Source: Chalara sp. BL73 (lineage: Eukaryota; Ascomycota; Leotiomycetes; Helotiales). From it: 64,000 bases of DNA. The position numbers and the translations under genes were made by a program. The stretch lies in assembly GCA_918026815.1 (NCBI GenBank), contig CAKJVC010000150.1:186001-250000 (forward strand), written 5' to 3'. Below, in pieces: positions 46,106 to 57,927 of this stretch. Positions within the stretch are counted from its first letter, which is position 1, and each line of letters opens with the position of its first letter. The notes beneath the pieces were generated by a model, which was given only the letters and a program-made list of their open reading frames with translations, had not been told where the DNA came from and did not search any database.

Positions 46106-46361
46106 TGTCACGGCCCTGGCCCTATCTCGAGCTTGGCCCCTGTTACCACAGGGCTCGGTACCCCAGAGCTTGGCAACCGACGCTACAGGGCTCGCTTACA
46201 CTGGCCCCTGGCTAGCCTCCTGTATATAAAGCACTGCTCTCCTTCCCTTCTTCTGCCTGTAGCTTGTTCTCTTAGTTATAACAATTGATAGTTGTTCACA
46301 CCTCTGAGTCCTTCTACCTAGATCTATGGATCGAGATCCCTGTTCAGCTTGAGTTGTTACA
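46106..46361 (+). mobile_element. Solo LTR of the Ty3/gypsy chromovirus family
   Basis: 256 bp from TGTCACGGCC to GTTGTTACA, flanked by AGAAC on both sides (46101-46105 and 46362-46366). It matches the LTRs at 22112 and 28390, minus an internal GCCAAGCACTGCAGAGCTCG segment. Confidence 0.92.
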
Positions 46362-46607
46362 AGAACTCTTATCTCTCATGAAAAACTTGAGCAAAGTAAG
46401 GGCTGCATGGTTCATTATCAAAGTGTCCTTGCTCGAACGCCCATATAGTTCACCATCTACTATGATTAGTCCGTAGGCGGAGAGGCTTCTGATTCTGGTG
46501 AAGGGTGACCGCCATGAGCCTTGTATTATAGTAATGTTAGCAAGGCTGAAGACGTCAAGGTTATATTAATATCTCTGGAAAATATCGAACATCTCGTCTT
46601 CTGATGC

Positions 46608-47056
46608 CTATAATTCGTCGAAGCGCAGTAGTTTCAAGTACTCCAAGAAGAGGTCTCTTATGATATGAGGGATAGCTTCACCCCACCCTTGAAAAGCTAC
46701 TGATGGCTCGACAAGGTTTGGGAATGCCTGTAAGAACTTTCTGGTCACTTTCTCGTTGTTGTAGATTTGCAAGGACGCAATAGTAAGCTTGTAAACTCGG
46801 TCAAGTCGTAAACCTGATCCATAGTGGTACATGTCTGCCAGGTTCAAGATTCCATTGATAGTAGGGGTGTTGACACTAGCGCTTCTGCTAAGAGCGAGCA
46901 GACAAATCTGTACAGCTGGAGCCACTGCATCGTCAACGTACGGGGTAATCCAAATTTTCCGTTAGGGAATTCGGTACTTGTGTCGCGGTATGGATGCCAG
47001 GACCAGAACTCCATGTGAGTGATGACGAGTACTGTAAGGCTTGGAAGTAGACTCAA
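46608..47056 (-). pseudogene. F-box/leucine-rich-like protein fragment
   Basis: Two overlapping minus-strand frames look like one decayed protein: LLPSLTVLVITHMEFWSW near 47040 and AVQICLLALSRSASVNT to YLKLLRFDEL below. The LPSLTVLVI pattern suggests a C-terminal LRR-like region of an F-box protein. The frame break lies near 46940. Assignment is tentative; it could be an unrelated hypothetical gene. Confidence 0.4.
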
Positions 47057-47285
47057 GGTCCGAGAAAATGTTTCAACATCTTCGTAAAGTCAACGATTAT
47101 GTTCCACTTCGATGAATGCCGAATACGCTGCGAAGGCCTTGTCTGCCTTTGCAGTCTGACGGCTTTGAGACCTCCCGCCAATGGGCAAGAGGTAGAGCTC
47201 CCACCCCTTTCGAGAGCGCGCTGGCCAAATTCCATGACTGATTGTAAGCTTTCGTGTGGTGGTGGCAATGCTCTTGCACTGCAAG

Positions 47286-47531
47286 TGTAACAAATAGAGG
47301 GCAACAGGAGGGATTGCAATATAATAAGTAAGACACGTGACTGCAATAGAATAGAAATAGCGATGTATTGATATCAAAAGTATGCTTGTCCGTCTAGCAG
47401 GTAAACTCAAGCTTGCCTTCCTCCAGAAAGCTCTAGCTGTTCCTTATATCCTTTCAACTGTGCTGTAGCTGTATGCCTGTGGCTGCTGTAGTTGTTATGA
47501 TATCCGTCTCTAACCGGCCCTGGTTGTTACA
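47286..47531 (-). repeat. LTR-like element, TGTAACAA/TTGTTACA termini
   Basis: On the plus strand it begins TGTAACAAATAGAGGG and ends GGTTGTTACA, an inverted terminus of 8 bp with TG/CA ends. The reverse orientation reads TGTAACAACCAGGGCCGG, typical of fungal copia LTRs. Flanks show no clear 5-bp duplication. Confidence 0.6.
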
Positions 47532-47659
47532 ACGTATCTGAGGCTAATAGTAGTATTCTAAGAGGTCTAATACGAAGGATATAAAAAACATGAAAAGAAA
47601 GTAATCCCATAAACAAAGGAAACACTTTTTATATCCTTCTACATATCCTTCCGGAGTCC

Positions 47660-48670
47660 GTGTCGTATCTATGTCCGAAGGGGGTCCGTATGGTCTCTGC
47701 CCCATCTTGGGTCCGTCCATTGTCACGTGATCAAGAATCCATATGCCAGCGATTGTTACAATGGCCACGGAAGCTATTTTACTCCGGAATTCGATTTATT
47801 TTGCTCCGAGCACAATATTATTACTCTTTGTATGCCACTATATTTTTCACATTTGTTACGGTCGCTAGATTTCAGTTGTTTTGCGGTTTTGAAGAGGCTT
47901 TACGGGCAACGTATCGAAAAATATATGCGAGCTGGACTAAATCATATTGACAAACCAGATTTTCTTACGGCTTACGTTACGGCTCGTACGGAATTTATGA
48001 CTATTGATACGGTCTGTAATAGTTTTGCAGCTACGGGTCTTGTTCCTTTTGATCCCGAACGAGTGTTTTTCAGGTTTAATACTCACGTACGAACTCCAAC
48101 TCCACCTGTTTACCTTTTTGCTATTCAAGCTTTCTGGGTACCCGAAACGCTTCACAGTATTTCTTAACTAGGGCTTTAAACTCAGGCAATTAAAAAATAT
48201 ATTAGCCGTCGTACAACTAGCCCATTAAGTCCAACTGAACAAGCTTTCAGCCAGCCAGTCAAAAGTTGCCAAATGGCGATGCATTCCGCTATTATTCTCG
48301 CGGAAAAAATAAGCAATTACGGGCCGAAAACACTCTACAAAAAAGGAAAAAGCAAAGAAAAAGTCTTATATTGCTCAAGGAGGTGTTTTAACAGTTCAAG
48401 AAGGGTTAATTCGAGCTCAAAAAGCTGATTTACAGCCCGCAAGAGGAGTTACACGTCCGCAAGCTTGCGTACCTACCCGTGCGCCCTCTACTTGTAGTAT
48501 TTGTAAAGCGCTTGAACATACAGCTCGTACATGCCCACAGAAAGGAGCTTAGATTGTATATAATTGTATATTAGTTAATTCAATTGGTTGTTGTAAAAAT
48601 CGTAGTTTACGGGTTGAAAATGGTGGGCTGCGTGCAAGTTGCTTAGACGAGCAAGTTGCTTATTAAGTAC
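47660..48670 (+). pseudogene. Pogo-like transposase fragment (third pogo copy)
   Basis: The plus frame carries NGHGSYFTPEFDLFCSEHNI (expected DGHGSH, so the catalytic Asp has become Asn and the His Tyr), ITLCMPLYFSHLLRSLDFSCF, LKRLYGQRIEKYMRAGLNH, and SFAATGLVPFDPERVFFRFN, the C-terminal block also seen at 28.7 kb. The remainder to 48670 is degraded through stops and includes a zinc-knuckle-like end (HTARTCPQKGA). The N-terminal half is missing. Confidence 0.82.
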
Positions 48671-48703
48671 GTTAGGAAATATCTTCCCCTCATTTACGGC
48701 TCA

Positions 48704-48825
48704 TCGCTGTAGATAATATCATCACCACTGAGAGCCTTTACAAGCCCGTATTCCATCACCGTGATACCTTCGCAGATCCTCTAATTGATTCCCTGCTCAA
48801 TAGACCCTATTTCTGACAATCGAGA
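48704..48825. repeat. Dispersed repeat family R2, copy 1
   Basis: Shares GCTGTAGATAATATCATC, AAGCCCGTATTCCATC, CCTTCGCAGATCCTC and GACCCTATTTCTGACA with 59163-59455, where about 200 bp extra separates the first block from the rest. Confidence 0.65.
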
Positions 48826-48894
48826 GGATTAGAATTGAATATTCGTCGAAGGTCCATTGTACTAATAAATTATCACGGAGAGTACTCGGTAGCG

Positions 48895-49240
48895 CAGGGA
48901 ACAGCTAACTGATGGTCAACAATCCCAAAATAGCGAAGCGATATTGTTGCATGTATGCACGCTTGAAGAACAGATAATTTGGTTGAGCTGTTCTCATAGA
49001 TACCATGTTCTTAACCTTCCTTGGCATGCCCGCGTATCCAGCCAATGACCTCCCATTGCGGGTCTATTCTGTGACATAAATCATTGGTAATTATAACAAA
49101 GTCTGAATAGTTTCGACTTGAATGAGGCTGAAACTGCACCAACAAAGTTAAGTATTTTTGCCGGTAGTAGCATTGTCTTTCATGACGAAAAGTGGTAATT
49201 TACAACCAACTAAACCAATTTTGCCATTAAGCGTAATTGT
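48895..49240. repeat. Dispersed repeat family R1, copy C
   Basis: The most complete copy: the left half matches 37728-37935 and the right half matches 10519-10800, so it links the two partial copies into one element of at least 345 bp. Non-coding. Confidence 0.7.
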
Positions 49241-50949
49241 AGGAAGTAGGGATTTACGGATCCACATACGACCCACCGGGTCACGTGGTCCGCACAACCC
49301 CATTTTGTAGAATCTAGAGTAGAACCTAATACAACAACAATTATTACCATATCCATCAAGAGCAAGAGCGTGGCCTACGAAGTAGAGCTGCGCCTTTTGC
49401 CCCGTGGAAGGTAAGACACACTTGAACCAACAGTAATGTTTTGACGTGTCAAGCGACCCTTGTGCGTATTACCTTAGCATTCCCCACTGGCCCTGTTTTT
49501 GCTCTTTATTCAGGTAATGGCTGGGGTAAGTTGCGGGGTGCATTAGCATCGGCCGTACTTTGGGGATTCGAATGATGGTCCAACTGCTCGTTTCAGGGGT
49601 GAGAGGGGCAAAATGCAGCCTCGCAACCCCACCATCCAACCCCTGAGAGGCTGGCTCCTCCGCCTCCGCTGGCAGGCATCGGTAACATGAAGCCGACAAG
49701 CGCTGCTCGGTTGTAATTGATACCGACGCCACCACACCACCAACAAGCACGCCAAAATGGGATTTTGGTCCTCGGATACAAACTTCGGAGATGATTTCAA
49801 ATGGAGCTTGTATGTTGACGCAGCTGAACCCGTTTGTCGTGCTACGGCGGCGCATTGTCCCTTTACTGTCTGGCACAGCATAGCTCTTTACGCCAGCATC
49901 GCCTCGGATCCGATCGGCACCTTCACTTAACGCACTTGAACCTTGGCCTGAACCTAAGGTGGAGGATCCAGGGCTCCGTATCGCTACGGCGTCTAGCGCT
50001 GCAACATGGACAGCTGCTTGAAAAAAAACAAAAAATGCCGCGTTCAGAAAGGTAGCGATGCTTTTGGTCTTTGTATCACGGCGACGAGGTGCACTTTATT
50101 CAGGGTAACGCCTTCAAACAATGCAATAAAACCACTATCGCGAGGCATGGCCGTGGCATAATTGAGATAATAATTTATAAAAATTGGGGGGTTTTTTGTG
50201 GCAAGCAGAGGTGAAAACCAATACAACTCGGTGACGATTAAATCCAATTTCTTTCCGAAGGTCTGGTTCGGGTGTCTTAAGTTTCTACGGGGTACCGTGA
50301 ATCGAGATGTTGTTAAATTTAGTAATACCGTTTCGAATTGTTTGACCCTGAGTAGCAGCAAATGATTGTGTGCTAAAGCTCTTTTCAAGGCTTGCCTTCG
50401 CCGTCAGCCCGCTAAAGCCCCCAGTGTTCCACGGTATGAGCCGTATAAGCCTTAGCACGGCGAAAAGATAGCAAGTTGGAGAATAGCGGCTGTCTGCACA
50501 TGATCGTAGTAGTACGTTATGTAGAGTTAGTCCGGAAGGATTATAGGACATATATTCGTTCCATACATGAAGCCATTACATGTTCATGGGACTAGAACTC
50601 CCGAGTATCCCTGAGTTTAAGCACAAAAGCTTGACAGCACAAACTTCCTACATTATTTTGTATATATGATTGCTAAAAAAGTTTGGCTTTTGATACAACT
50701 CTCTTGCCATCAGTGGGAGGGTTCTGTAACTTGTGAAGCATATGAGTATGTCCCTGCTATTCTAGATTAAAAGTTCTGCAACGAATTTTCTGTAGCAGTG
50801 CCCAACTCCCATGGAATGAATCCCCAGCCCATGGCAGCTGTGGTCCGCTCCTGATTCCATGAAAAAATATCCAAATCAAAGTCCGCGAACCGCGAAGGGC
50901 TTAACCGATGTTAGCTATTATGTTTCAACCAGTGGGCAATACGACTTGC
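49241..50949. other. Intergenic, no supported gene
   Basis: Several open frames of 85-135 codons exist on the minus strand (for example 49469-49876 and 50044-50551), but they overlap each other in different frames, carry no known motif and lack convincing introns. Confidence 0.4.
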
Positions 50950-53208
50950 TTACAAGTGAGGTTCTTGATGATCCGTACGTATATCAGTAGAGCTCTGGCC
51001 GTGGTGAATTCTGGCATCGTATGACTCAATGACCATCAACATATCTCGGCGAGCGAATTTACAGAACCCAATATCTTCCATAGACTGTAAAAGCTCCATG
51101 CATCGATTTATGAATCCTCGAGGCTTGTCATTCGGCCAGCGTGTCGACAAAAGCAGGAACACCATCGAGACATCGATGATAGATTTTGTGTCTACAACGG
51201 TAAGGCTAGACAAATCATTTGACGAGTGCATCGTCTCTAATATCTCCAGTGACTGTTCGCATGCATCTAAGCATATTTGACCCAGGCTACTCAGCTTCGG
51301 CTCCTGGTCCAAACAAAGCTGATCCATGCTTTGCATATCAGCAAGAAGTACCAGCCTCGTCGAGAAAATAATCATGCTCCAGTACCGTAGGTGCAAGCGG
51401 CAGATTGGTCGACGGTGTGGTGGTGCGACTGGTGTATTCCACTGAAGGTGTTGAGGTACGGTTCTGTACCAATTTTGTAATATATCTACGCAGCTTTCAA
51501 TCTCTTGCTCAACAGTATTCTGATCAGAGACCACCATATGCTTCGACAGCTTCTCGAAGATAGAAATGTCTTCCAAGTTAAAAGTGATCGAGGACTGGAT
51601 GAGCCCCCAAGGATCATATATTCCGGAGCTCATAGCCTAGCATGGTAAGCCGAGAAGACAAAAGCGGATGTGTGCCACCAAATATCGTACCATGTTAGTA
51701 GGCATGGCTGGCTGCCATTCGCCTCTATGAATATTACAGGGTCTTCCTGTCGGCCTTGAAATATCACAATCTAGCTGATATAGTGTCCAAGCAATTCTTA
51801 GGGCATCATCTTGCTGTACCGTAATCATTTCACTATAGGCAGTTGGTTGATGTAGACCAAGCGAGTAGGCGATTCTGATCGCTGTTCCAATGGTAAGGTA
51901 TGCTTGGACTGCAAAGCCCTGATTGTACATATAGATGCTCTATTGTACTTAGAATAAGCACAGTGAAATAGGAGCGAACAGGCAGTTACTGACCATAGCA
52001 GACAACGCTCGCACGCCGTCAAGGTTCGCTTGATCTATAACGTCCTTTAATAGGGACTTGGCCATCGATATGTAGTCATCACCAGTCAAATATCCGCTCA
52101 TGCTACTTGCACTAGGCTCCACCAAAGGTGCCCTATTCCTATTATCATGATCTGGGTGTCCCTGAATGGCTGTTTGACTTGTCAAAGCTAAGATTGTGTA
52201 GAGAAAACATGCCCATGATGCGTTCGCACTAGACTCGGAATATGGATAGGTGCTGTCGAGGCGTGCACAAAAGCTTTCGGAAGCTATAAGCCAATAAGTC
52301 GAATTAATGTCGCTGAAGTACTGTTCGATATGCCTATTCCAGTCTTGCCGGGGCGGTAGGTAGGACGGTCTGGTCGAGACATCGACAAGGCTTCTGCTTT
52401 CTGGCGTGGCAGGTGGCAGATGTCTCATCGGATGTTTGATTCGATTGGCTGACGTCCACGATGCATCGACTTCAGCAAAAGCAAACGAACGAACCGCAGA
52501 GATGAATACCAGATCTGACTTTGGCCCAACATATCCTGAGCCAGCGTTAGTATTCACGATCGTTTTTGTTTGCGGACCCACTTGCTTGTTATCCCTAACG
52601 AATCAGATATCAGGCTACCTTGCTGTCGATTTATCAAACGCACGGGAGGCTCATGCGTATTCTTGGGATTGATCACACTTGATCCCAACATGTCGTTGTG
52701 ACAAATGGAGGGATCGTGTGCCGAAGCAGACTCCGGTGTGGCTATCACACTGGAGCGCTCTTGGAGATGGACTCGATCACCAATTTTACGTGCTTGATCA
52801 CAGTCGAGAGTGTTCGCTAATTCTCCCAAAGTTTCTAGGTTCAACTCTGTATCAGGGAAGAATTTCTGCAAAATTCTGATGCCATAGCGATATTCTTCTT
52901 CAGAGACGAGGTAGAAAGGTCGCGACTTTCGCTTGATGGTGATCGCGCACGACGCAGATACAGTTGCGCAATACTTGCACGGCCCAGGTACTACGGACAG
53001 CATAAGTAAAAGGACTAGCTCGACAAAGTTGGAGTTGTTATCCTACTCGGATCTACACACTGGAAAAAATATTAGAAATAAAGGCGTCAAGCTGTTAGGA
53101 TCTGAATACTTTTGTCTTTCTGCTTCTACAATTATCGCAGCTTGTACTTGTCCGTCGTATCGTGCCAGTCCGTCTCGTTTTGACGTGACCATCGGAGTGT
53201 TTTGGCAT
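50950..53208 (-). CDS. Zn(II)2Cys6 transcription factor with a 13-nt micro-exon
   Basis: The start MPKHSDGHVKTRRTG at 53208 leads to TSCDNCRSRKTK in exon 1 (53208-53110), a 13-nt exon 2 (53059-53047) and exon 3 from 52990. Joined, these give a complete C-x2-C-x6-C-x7-C-x2-C-x6-C cluster (CDNCRSRKTKCVDPIPGPC, then KYCATVSASC). Further minus-strand exons carry the fungal transcription factor domain: WNRHIEQYFSDINSTYWLIA, FAVQAYLTIGTAIRIAYSLG, RIAWTLYQLDCDISRPTGRP, ending in a final exon to 50950. Junctions between about 52600 and 51630 are approximate; one near 52560 needs an unusual donor. It is the only regulator beside the catabolic-type genes to its right and a natural candidate to control them, which is inference. 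Confidence 0.85.
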
Positions 53209-53725
53209 CGTTTGTTGAGTTCCAATCTAAGTCACTGTAGCTATAGAAATGTCGCGGTAGTGGAGGAGGCAAGACCTTAAATACTCAGATGAACTCGGAG
53301 AAGTGGAGAAATGCTCACAGTTAAGGGTCCGTGAACTCTACTACTACTAGATGGCACAAGCTAATCCTCTCGGGGAAAAAGTCCTGTGATGGTTGCGTAA
53401 CCCCTCACTTGGCGAATCAGATATGTGGACATGGTGCCAAGATTCGCCACATCTGCTACCAGGTCTCCTCCCCCGCCATCCCCACATTATACTTCTCCAC
53501 CAAACCTCGATTCTCATTGTCAGCTCAGTAGAAAGAAAGAAAATATAAGGGGGAGGAGAGTGTATAGAAAATTGTTATACTCAGTCCACATTTGGTGGTA
53601 CTCATTTGTCACATATTGTGGTGGATTCGCATCGTAAATTGATATAGATTTACATGATGTACTTTGGGTACCCCAATGCCTTCTATCCTGCCTTATATAC
53701 TCCACTTATTCGCAATATCGTCTAC

Positions 53726-54345
53726 CTAGTCAATCGCATTCTTCACTTCTGCCCATTCTTTAGAATCTTTAGTCATGGTAATAGCAAACATATGTTTTAC
53801 ATTTTTTATGCCAGCAAACATGCACTCGACGCCATGCCGTTGCAATTCGTCGAAGAGTGGCTCTGTAGCCACGTCGCGTAGAAGCAAGTCGCCATCGATA
53901 CCGCGAACGAAGCACGTTGGCGGCCATTGAGAGTGTACATTAAAGAAAGGACTAATTGGCCGATACTGGTCAACGGACGGCAACTTTGTGCAAGTAAACG
54001 GCCAACATACATCCAGGAGCTTCTGATGCCAAATGATATTGGTGGTAAAAGAGATTCTGGCCTATTGAAAGCTTGAGGTCGACATATCTGTTTGGCGAGG
54101 CTCTATTCTGCTGCTACTATCTGACCTTGCCGGGAGACTGGCCCGTGATAGGACGGGATATTCTGGGAAGACAAGTTTTCCATTTCTGGCGTGAGCTCTG
54201 GAACGTCCACATCTGGGTGACCTCGCTCTCCTGTCCACCACGGATGGGTAAAATTTGCGCAGCCACTAGAATCGGTCTCGGCCACTTTCTCCTCCTGGTT
54301 GAGAGATACCTCTGGCGCGTCGAACTTTGGGCGATCTTCGAATAG
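53726..54345 (-). pseudogene. Decayed paralogue of the alpha/beta hydrolase at 61375
   Basis: The minus strand matches the C-terminal half of the 61375 gene in two separated frames: NFTHPWWTGERGHPDVDVPELTPEMEN (near 54250; paralogue NFHHPWWTG...LTPEMEQ) and YRPISPFFNVHSQWPPTCFV with KHMFAITMTKDSKEWAE (near 53980-53730; paralogue YRPIDPIQNVHPRWPPTCFV). The HGGG and nucleophile regions are absent and stops separate the blocks, so it cannot be active. It marks a past duplication within this region. Confidence 0.85.
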
Positions 54346-54446
54346 CTCCCAGATGTACTGTATTCGTGCGCAACCGATTCATCCTCTTCTGTAATCTCCT
54401 TGTCCTTCTCTTCCCATCGAAACTCTTAGGGTTTCTATCCCCAGAA

Positions 54447-55080
54447 ATGATGGCTGACAACATGTTTGAGTTCTATGTCTGCACCAAGCCTGGCTGCGAG
54501 TCGACGTCTGCGTTCTCGCTTTACAACGCAATAACACTCCGACTCGGGTACAAGTTCTGCGTCGAACATGTAAATGAGTTAGCGATAAAGGAGATGCTCG
54601 AGACCGGCAGTATGACTAGCAACACATTGTTCATCTTCTATAACGTTGCGAGAACGTCTAGCTACGAGATAGAGCAATTGGCTGCATAGACGTCCGCGGT
54701 GGAGCGTTTTAGCACTTTTACCAATAACTCGAACCAATCGTGCGAGGAGGACTGCCGGGAATATCCTTGGCAGCCAGGTTACGCATCCCAAACTGCTGCC
54801 GACGCTGGATGCAGGTACACACTGCACACACTCCCCGTTTGGCCCAGCCAGGTTTGCAGGAGTGCCGCCAGCAGCAGTGGTGGTGTCGCAGTGCAGCCTC
54901 TCGCTCCACCAGTCAGTCATTACAGCAGAAAAGAATGCTGCAACCGCACGAGTCCGAATCGCAGAGCTCGAGGCTCAGGTGGCCGAGTTGCAGGCGAGGG
55001 AAGCCATTAGAGAGAAAATGACCCCCGGGGCAGCCAGATGTGCTGCGCAGGCTTTCGAAGAGGGCGAACTGAATAATTAG
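54447..55080 (+). CDS. Hypothetical protein with C-terminal coiled coil
   Basis: From the ATG at 54447 a frame encodes MFEFYVCTKPGCESTSAF and LGYKFCVEHV, a Cys/His pattern (C-x4-C...C-x2-H) suggesting metal binding. It ends early at 54687, while a separate downstream frame gives TARVRIAELEAQVAELQARE, a clear heptad coiled coil ending at 55080. One spliced gene could join them (a donor lies at CAT|GTAAAT), but I could not settle the internal exons. No family recognised. Confidence 0.4.
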
Positions 55081-55590
55081 AGGAAAGTGATGCCGACACT
55101 AGTAGTGATAGATCGGTGCGATAGGGCTGCTAAAGTGATTGGAAGTGTTGTTGTTTGCGATGGTGGCAGAGCCGGGTTTTCCAGGGCAATGCGGAGATGG
55201 AGATACGGCTGCCAGCACAGTGGCTATAGTTGTCTTGCGAGAGGATGGCATATTGAAGATGGAAGCTGAAGAAGCAGGCAAAGTGAGATGCAAATTATGT
55301 TACTGTGTGGTAGAGGGTTAGATCATGAGGGCTCGAGGGTGATCAACAGAGTAGATATAGAAAGCGAGACAAGTATATTCTGGTTCAAAGAGCTACGAAA
55401 TAAAGGCTCATTTAAAGTCTATGTCATGATGTCTATGAGAGGATTGCTTGCGCCTTGGAAATCTGCTGGTCTCCAGGAAATACTCCAGATATGCGGCACC
55501 CGAATCTTAATTTTCACATGGTTCACAAGTCAAACTCATCTCCGTAATAGCTCGCATGTTTAGCAAACAATTTCATTCTCTCAAGGACAT
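55081..55590. other. Intergenic, nothing recognised
   Basis: No conserved frame between the hypothetical gene and the 3' end of the membrane-protein gene. Confidence 0.45.
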
Positions 55591-56921
55591 CTATGCAGTT
55601 GTACGTCTCTTCCTTAATAGTCCCTCTTTGCATACTTGATCCGGAAACTTGCAAGGAATCGGTGCAGCCACCAACGCCGCAGACGCCGCAGACTCATGTG
55701 AATCACCTGCAGCAGAATTTAAAGATCCAGGCTGACAAGTCGACAAAGTTGCTGGAGGAAGTGGAGGTGTCGCAACGCCTTTCAATTTAGCCGTGTCAGG
55801 TGCCTGGGCATCACCACTCTCCGGCGACATTTTGAGATTCAGCCAGATCCCCAACTCCCACAACGCACAAAGCATACTAGTGACCCCCGTGACCAGCGAG
55901 ATCATCTGTCCCGTGCTCTCCTTGATCACCGATGTTGACAGGTTATTCCCGGCAATAATCCTTTCTACAGAAATGATGCCCACGACTGGACCTACAAAGT
56001 AGAGCCAGATATAGTGGAAGTAGTTCTTCCAGAGGGGTCGCTTGAACTTGTCTCCGATCTGCTCGGGCTCCTTGTAAGTCTTGATCGTGCTCGCCCTGCC
56101 ACAGAACACATCGTAGTACTCGAACACGGCGGTGATATCGGGCCTGGCTTTTTACCCTTGGTCGAGATGAAACCGCGGGAATTGACCACGAATACAACGG
56201 CCCAGAAGATACTGAGTACGATGGCGAAGAAAGTGGCAGCGATCTTCCACTTACGGCTGTGTAAACTGAACAGTAACACGATGGCTGCATCCTCCGCGCA
56301 GGGAGATTCGCGAGTAAGATTGATGCCAGATAGCCAGTACCAAGCGCCAAATAGAGTCCACGCCGTGAAGAAGAGGTTTTGGAAGATCAGGGAGAGGTCC
56401 GGGGCAAGAGTGAAGTAAGCGAGCTTCCCATCCGAGCCGTCCTCGAATTCTCTGCGGTTACCGGGTTTTGAGCTCGTGGCCTTGGTCTGAAGAGCTTTTT
56501 CCCCAACTTCAAGACGGAGATTATATGACTCAGAGTAGAAAAGAATAACGGTGAGATAGTACGATATGAGGTAGTCAATAGAAAGGGCCTTTCCGTCCAC
56601 GATACTGATCGCAGTTGCGAGTGCCAGAGCAGCACAGAGAGCGTTGTTAGCAGTCCGCACCCGGTCCACGGTATCCCACGATCCGATATTGCGGAGGATG
56701 AATCCGGATAACCATTGCAGATAGAGTCCTACACGGACGCCGAGTCCATAGATATCGCTATCGCCATCAACAGTACAGGTTTCCGACCCGATCACCGAAG
56801 TGTCAGCGGTAGAACCCTGTCCTTCTGGTGTTGGCGAAGCATGACCCAGGGAGATGGCAGAGAAGAGATATATGACTGCTAGAAGGTAAATTACCGAGCT
56901 GAACATAACACTGTTTGCCAT
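55591..56921 (-). CDS. Fungal polytopic membrane protein of unknown function, possible frameshift
   Basis: From the ATG at 56921 the product starts with a signal-like segment (VIYLLAVIYLFSAISLGHAS), then DIYGLGVRVGLYLQWLSGF, ALCAALALATAISIVDG, IDYLISYYLTVILFYSESY, LFFTAWTLFGAWYWLSGI and FFAIVLSIFWAVVFVVNS, at least five or six membrane segments. The conserved continuation (DITAVFEYYDVFCGRAST, then FVGPVVGIISVERIIAG) lies in another frame. The change of frame coincides with a run of five A on the minus strand (56149-56153): one more A would restore it. No GT-AG intron can explain the shift. Either a sequencing error or a real frameshift. The family is fungus-specific with no known role. Confidence 0.68.
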
Positions 56922-56989
56922 GTTATGACACCAGGAATGGCAAAAGTGTGCCAAAGACGGATGGACCCGGAGAGACTCTGTATGGGTCA

Positions 56990-57168
56990 CAGTTGGGCCG
57001 GGTTGGAAAATTCCTTGGCAAAAAAACTTGGCCCAGGCCAGATATCTCACCCCAGCATATGCCAAAGCATAGAATAATCTATGCCAAGAAGTTGGGCTAG
57101 AAAAATCTTGGTCCAGGCTAGGGCGCTTCTTGGCGTTTGCCAAGGAATTTTCTAGCCTGGCCTAACTG
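56990..57168. mobile_element. MITE with about 30-bp terminal inverted repeats
   Basis: The left end (AGTTGGGCCGGGTTGG then AAAATTCCTTGGCA) is the near reverse complement of the right end (TGCCAAGGAATTTT then CTAGCCTGGCCTAACT). The 179-bp interior has further copies of TTGGCCCAGGCC-like words. It lies directly upstream of the membrane-protein ATG. Target duplication is not clear. Confidence 0.72.
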
Positions 57169-57927
57169 GAACCTGGTGGAGACGAACTGGATCATCCTCA
57201 ATGAACGGTACGAGCCGCGAATCTGGCATGACCTTGGGGAACGTTCCTATAATGGTATTAGTACCATGAACTTCCAGATTCCCGATTTGTCCTTCGAAGT
57301 GGCTTGGCTTCGTGAAACCGCAAAATTGAGGCAGCTTAGGGAATAGCTGCCTTTCGCTAATCCGTTCACCCATCTCGGGTTGTGCATCAGGATGAATCAT
57401 CCTCTAGGTTGATGTTATGTGGAAGAACTAACGATAAATCATGCAAGTGCATACACCGAAAGCTCTATATAATGTTTTGACACGACATCTTAGATATATG
57501 TGCTAGGAATTCTAGGTCGACGAGCTACATAGAGCACGAACATATTTCTATGCATGTAGCCTTTCATTTCGTGGAAGACATTCGGCAGGCTCAAGCCGAA
57601 GTGCGTTGAATATGGTGCACATCTGAGCTCGGCTTCGTGTCTCCGAAAATCCTTACAAACGAGACCCTCGAGCAAAATAGGGCCATAGCGCGTGTAGGCT
57701 AGCATCCGACACTTTTAACTTCTCGGTCTTGCAATTCAAATTATCCTAGCTGATAATGTGGGCCATGACTAAGGCATCAACCCAAACAGTTATTAATCCC
57801 GGCGAAGAATTTACGTACATATATGGTCCAAAACTCCTATTTTCAGAGCGCTTTCAAAGCAAAGTACTGTACTCAGTCATTATAATCAGATTCTTTCATT
57901 TATGATCTTTGACTAGTATTATACAGG
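57169..57927. other. Intergenic, nothing recognised
   Basis: No family motif in any frame; the last 200 bp is the upstream region of the first dienelactone-hydrolase gene. Confidence 0.45.

Noticed and set aside
49469..49881. Overlapping minus-strand frames of 110-135 codons
   Set aside because: Three frames over the same DNA, Arg/Ser/Ala-rich, with no motif; no single one is preferred.
50044..50551. Minus-strand frames of 114 and 88 codons
   Set aside because: No homology recognised and they overlap in different frames; could be decayed transposon but unsupported.
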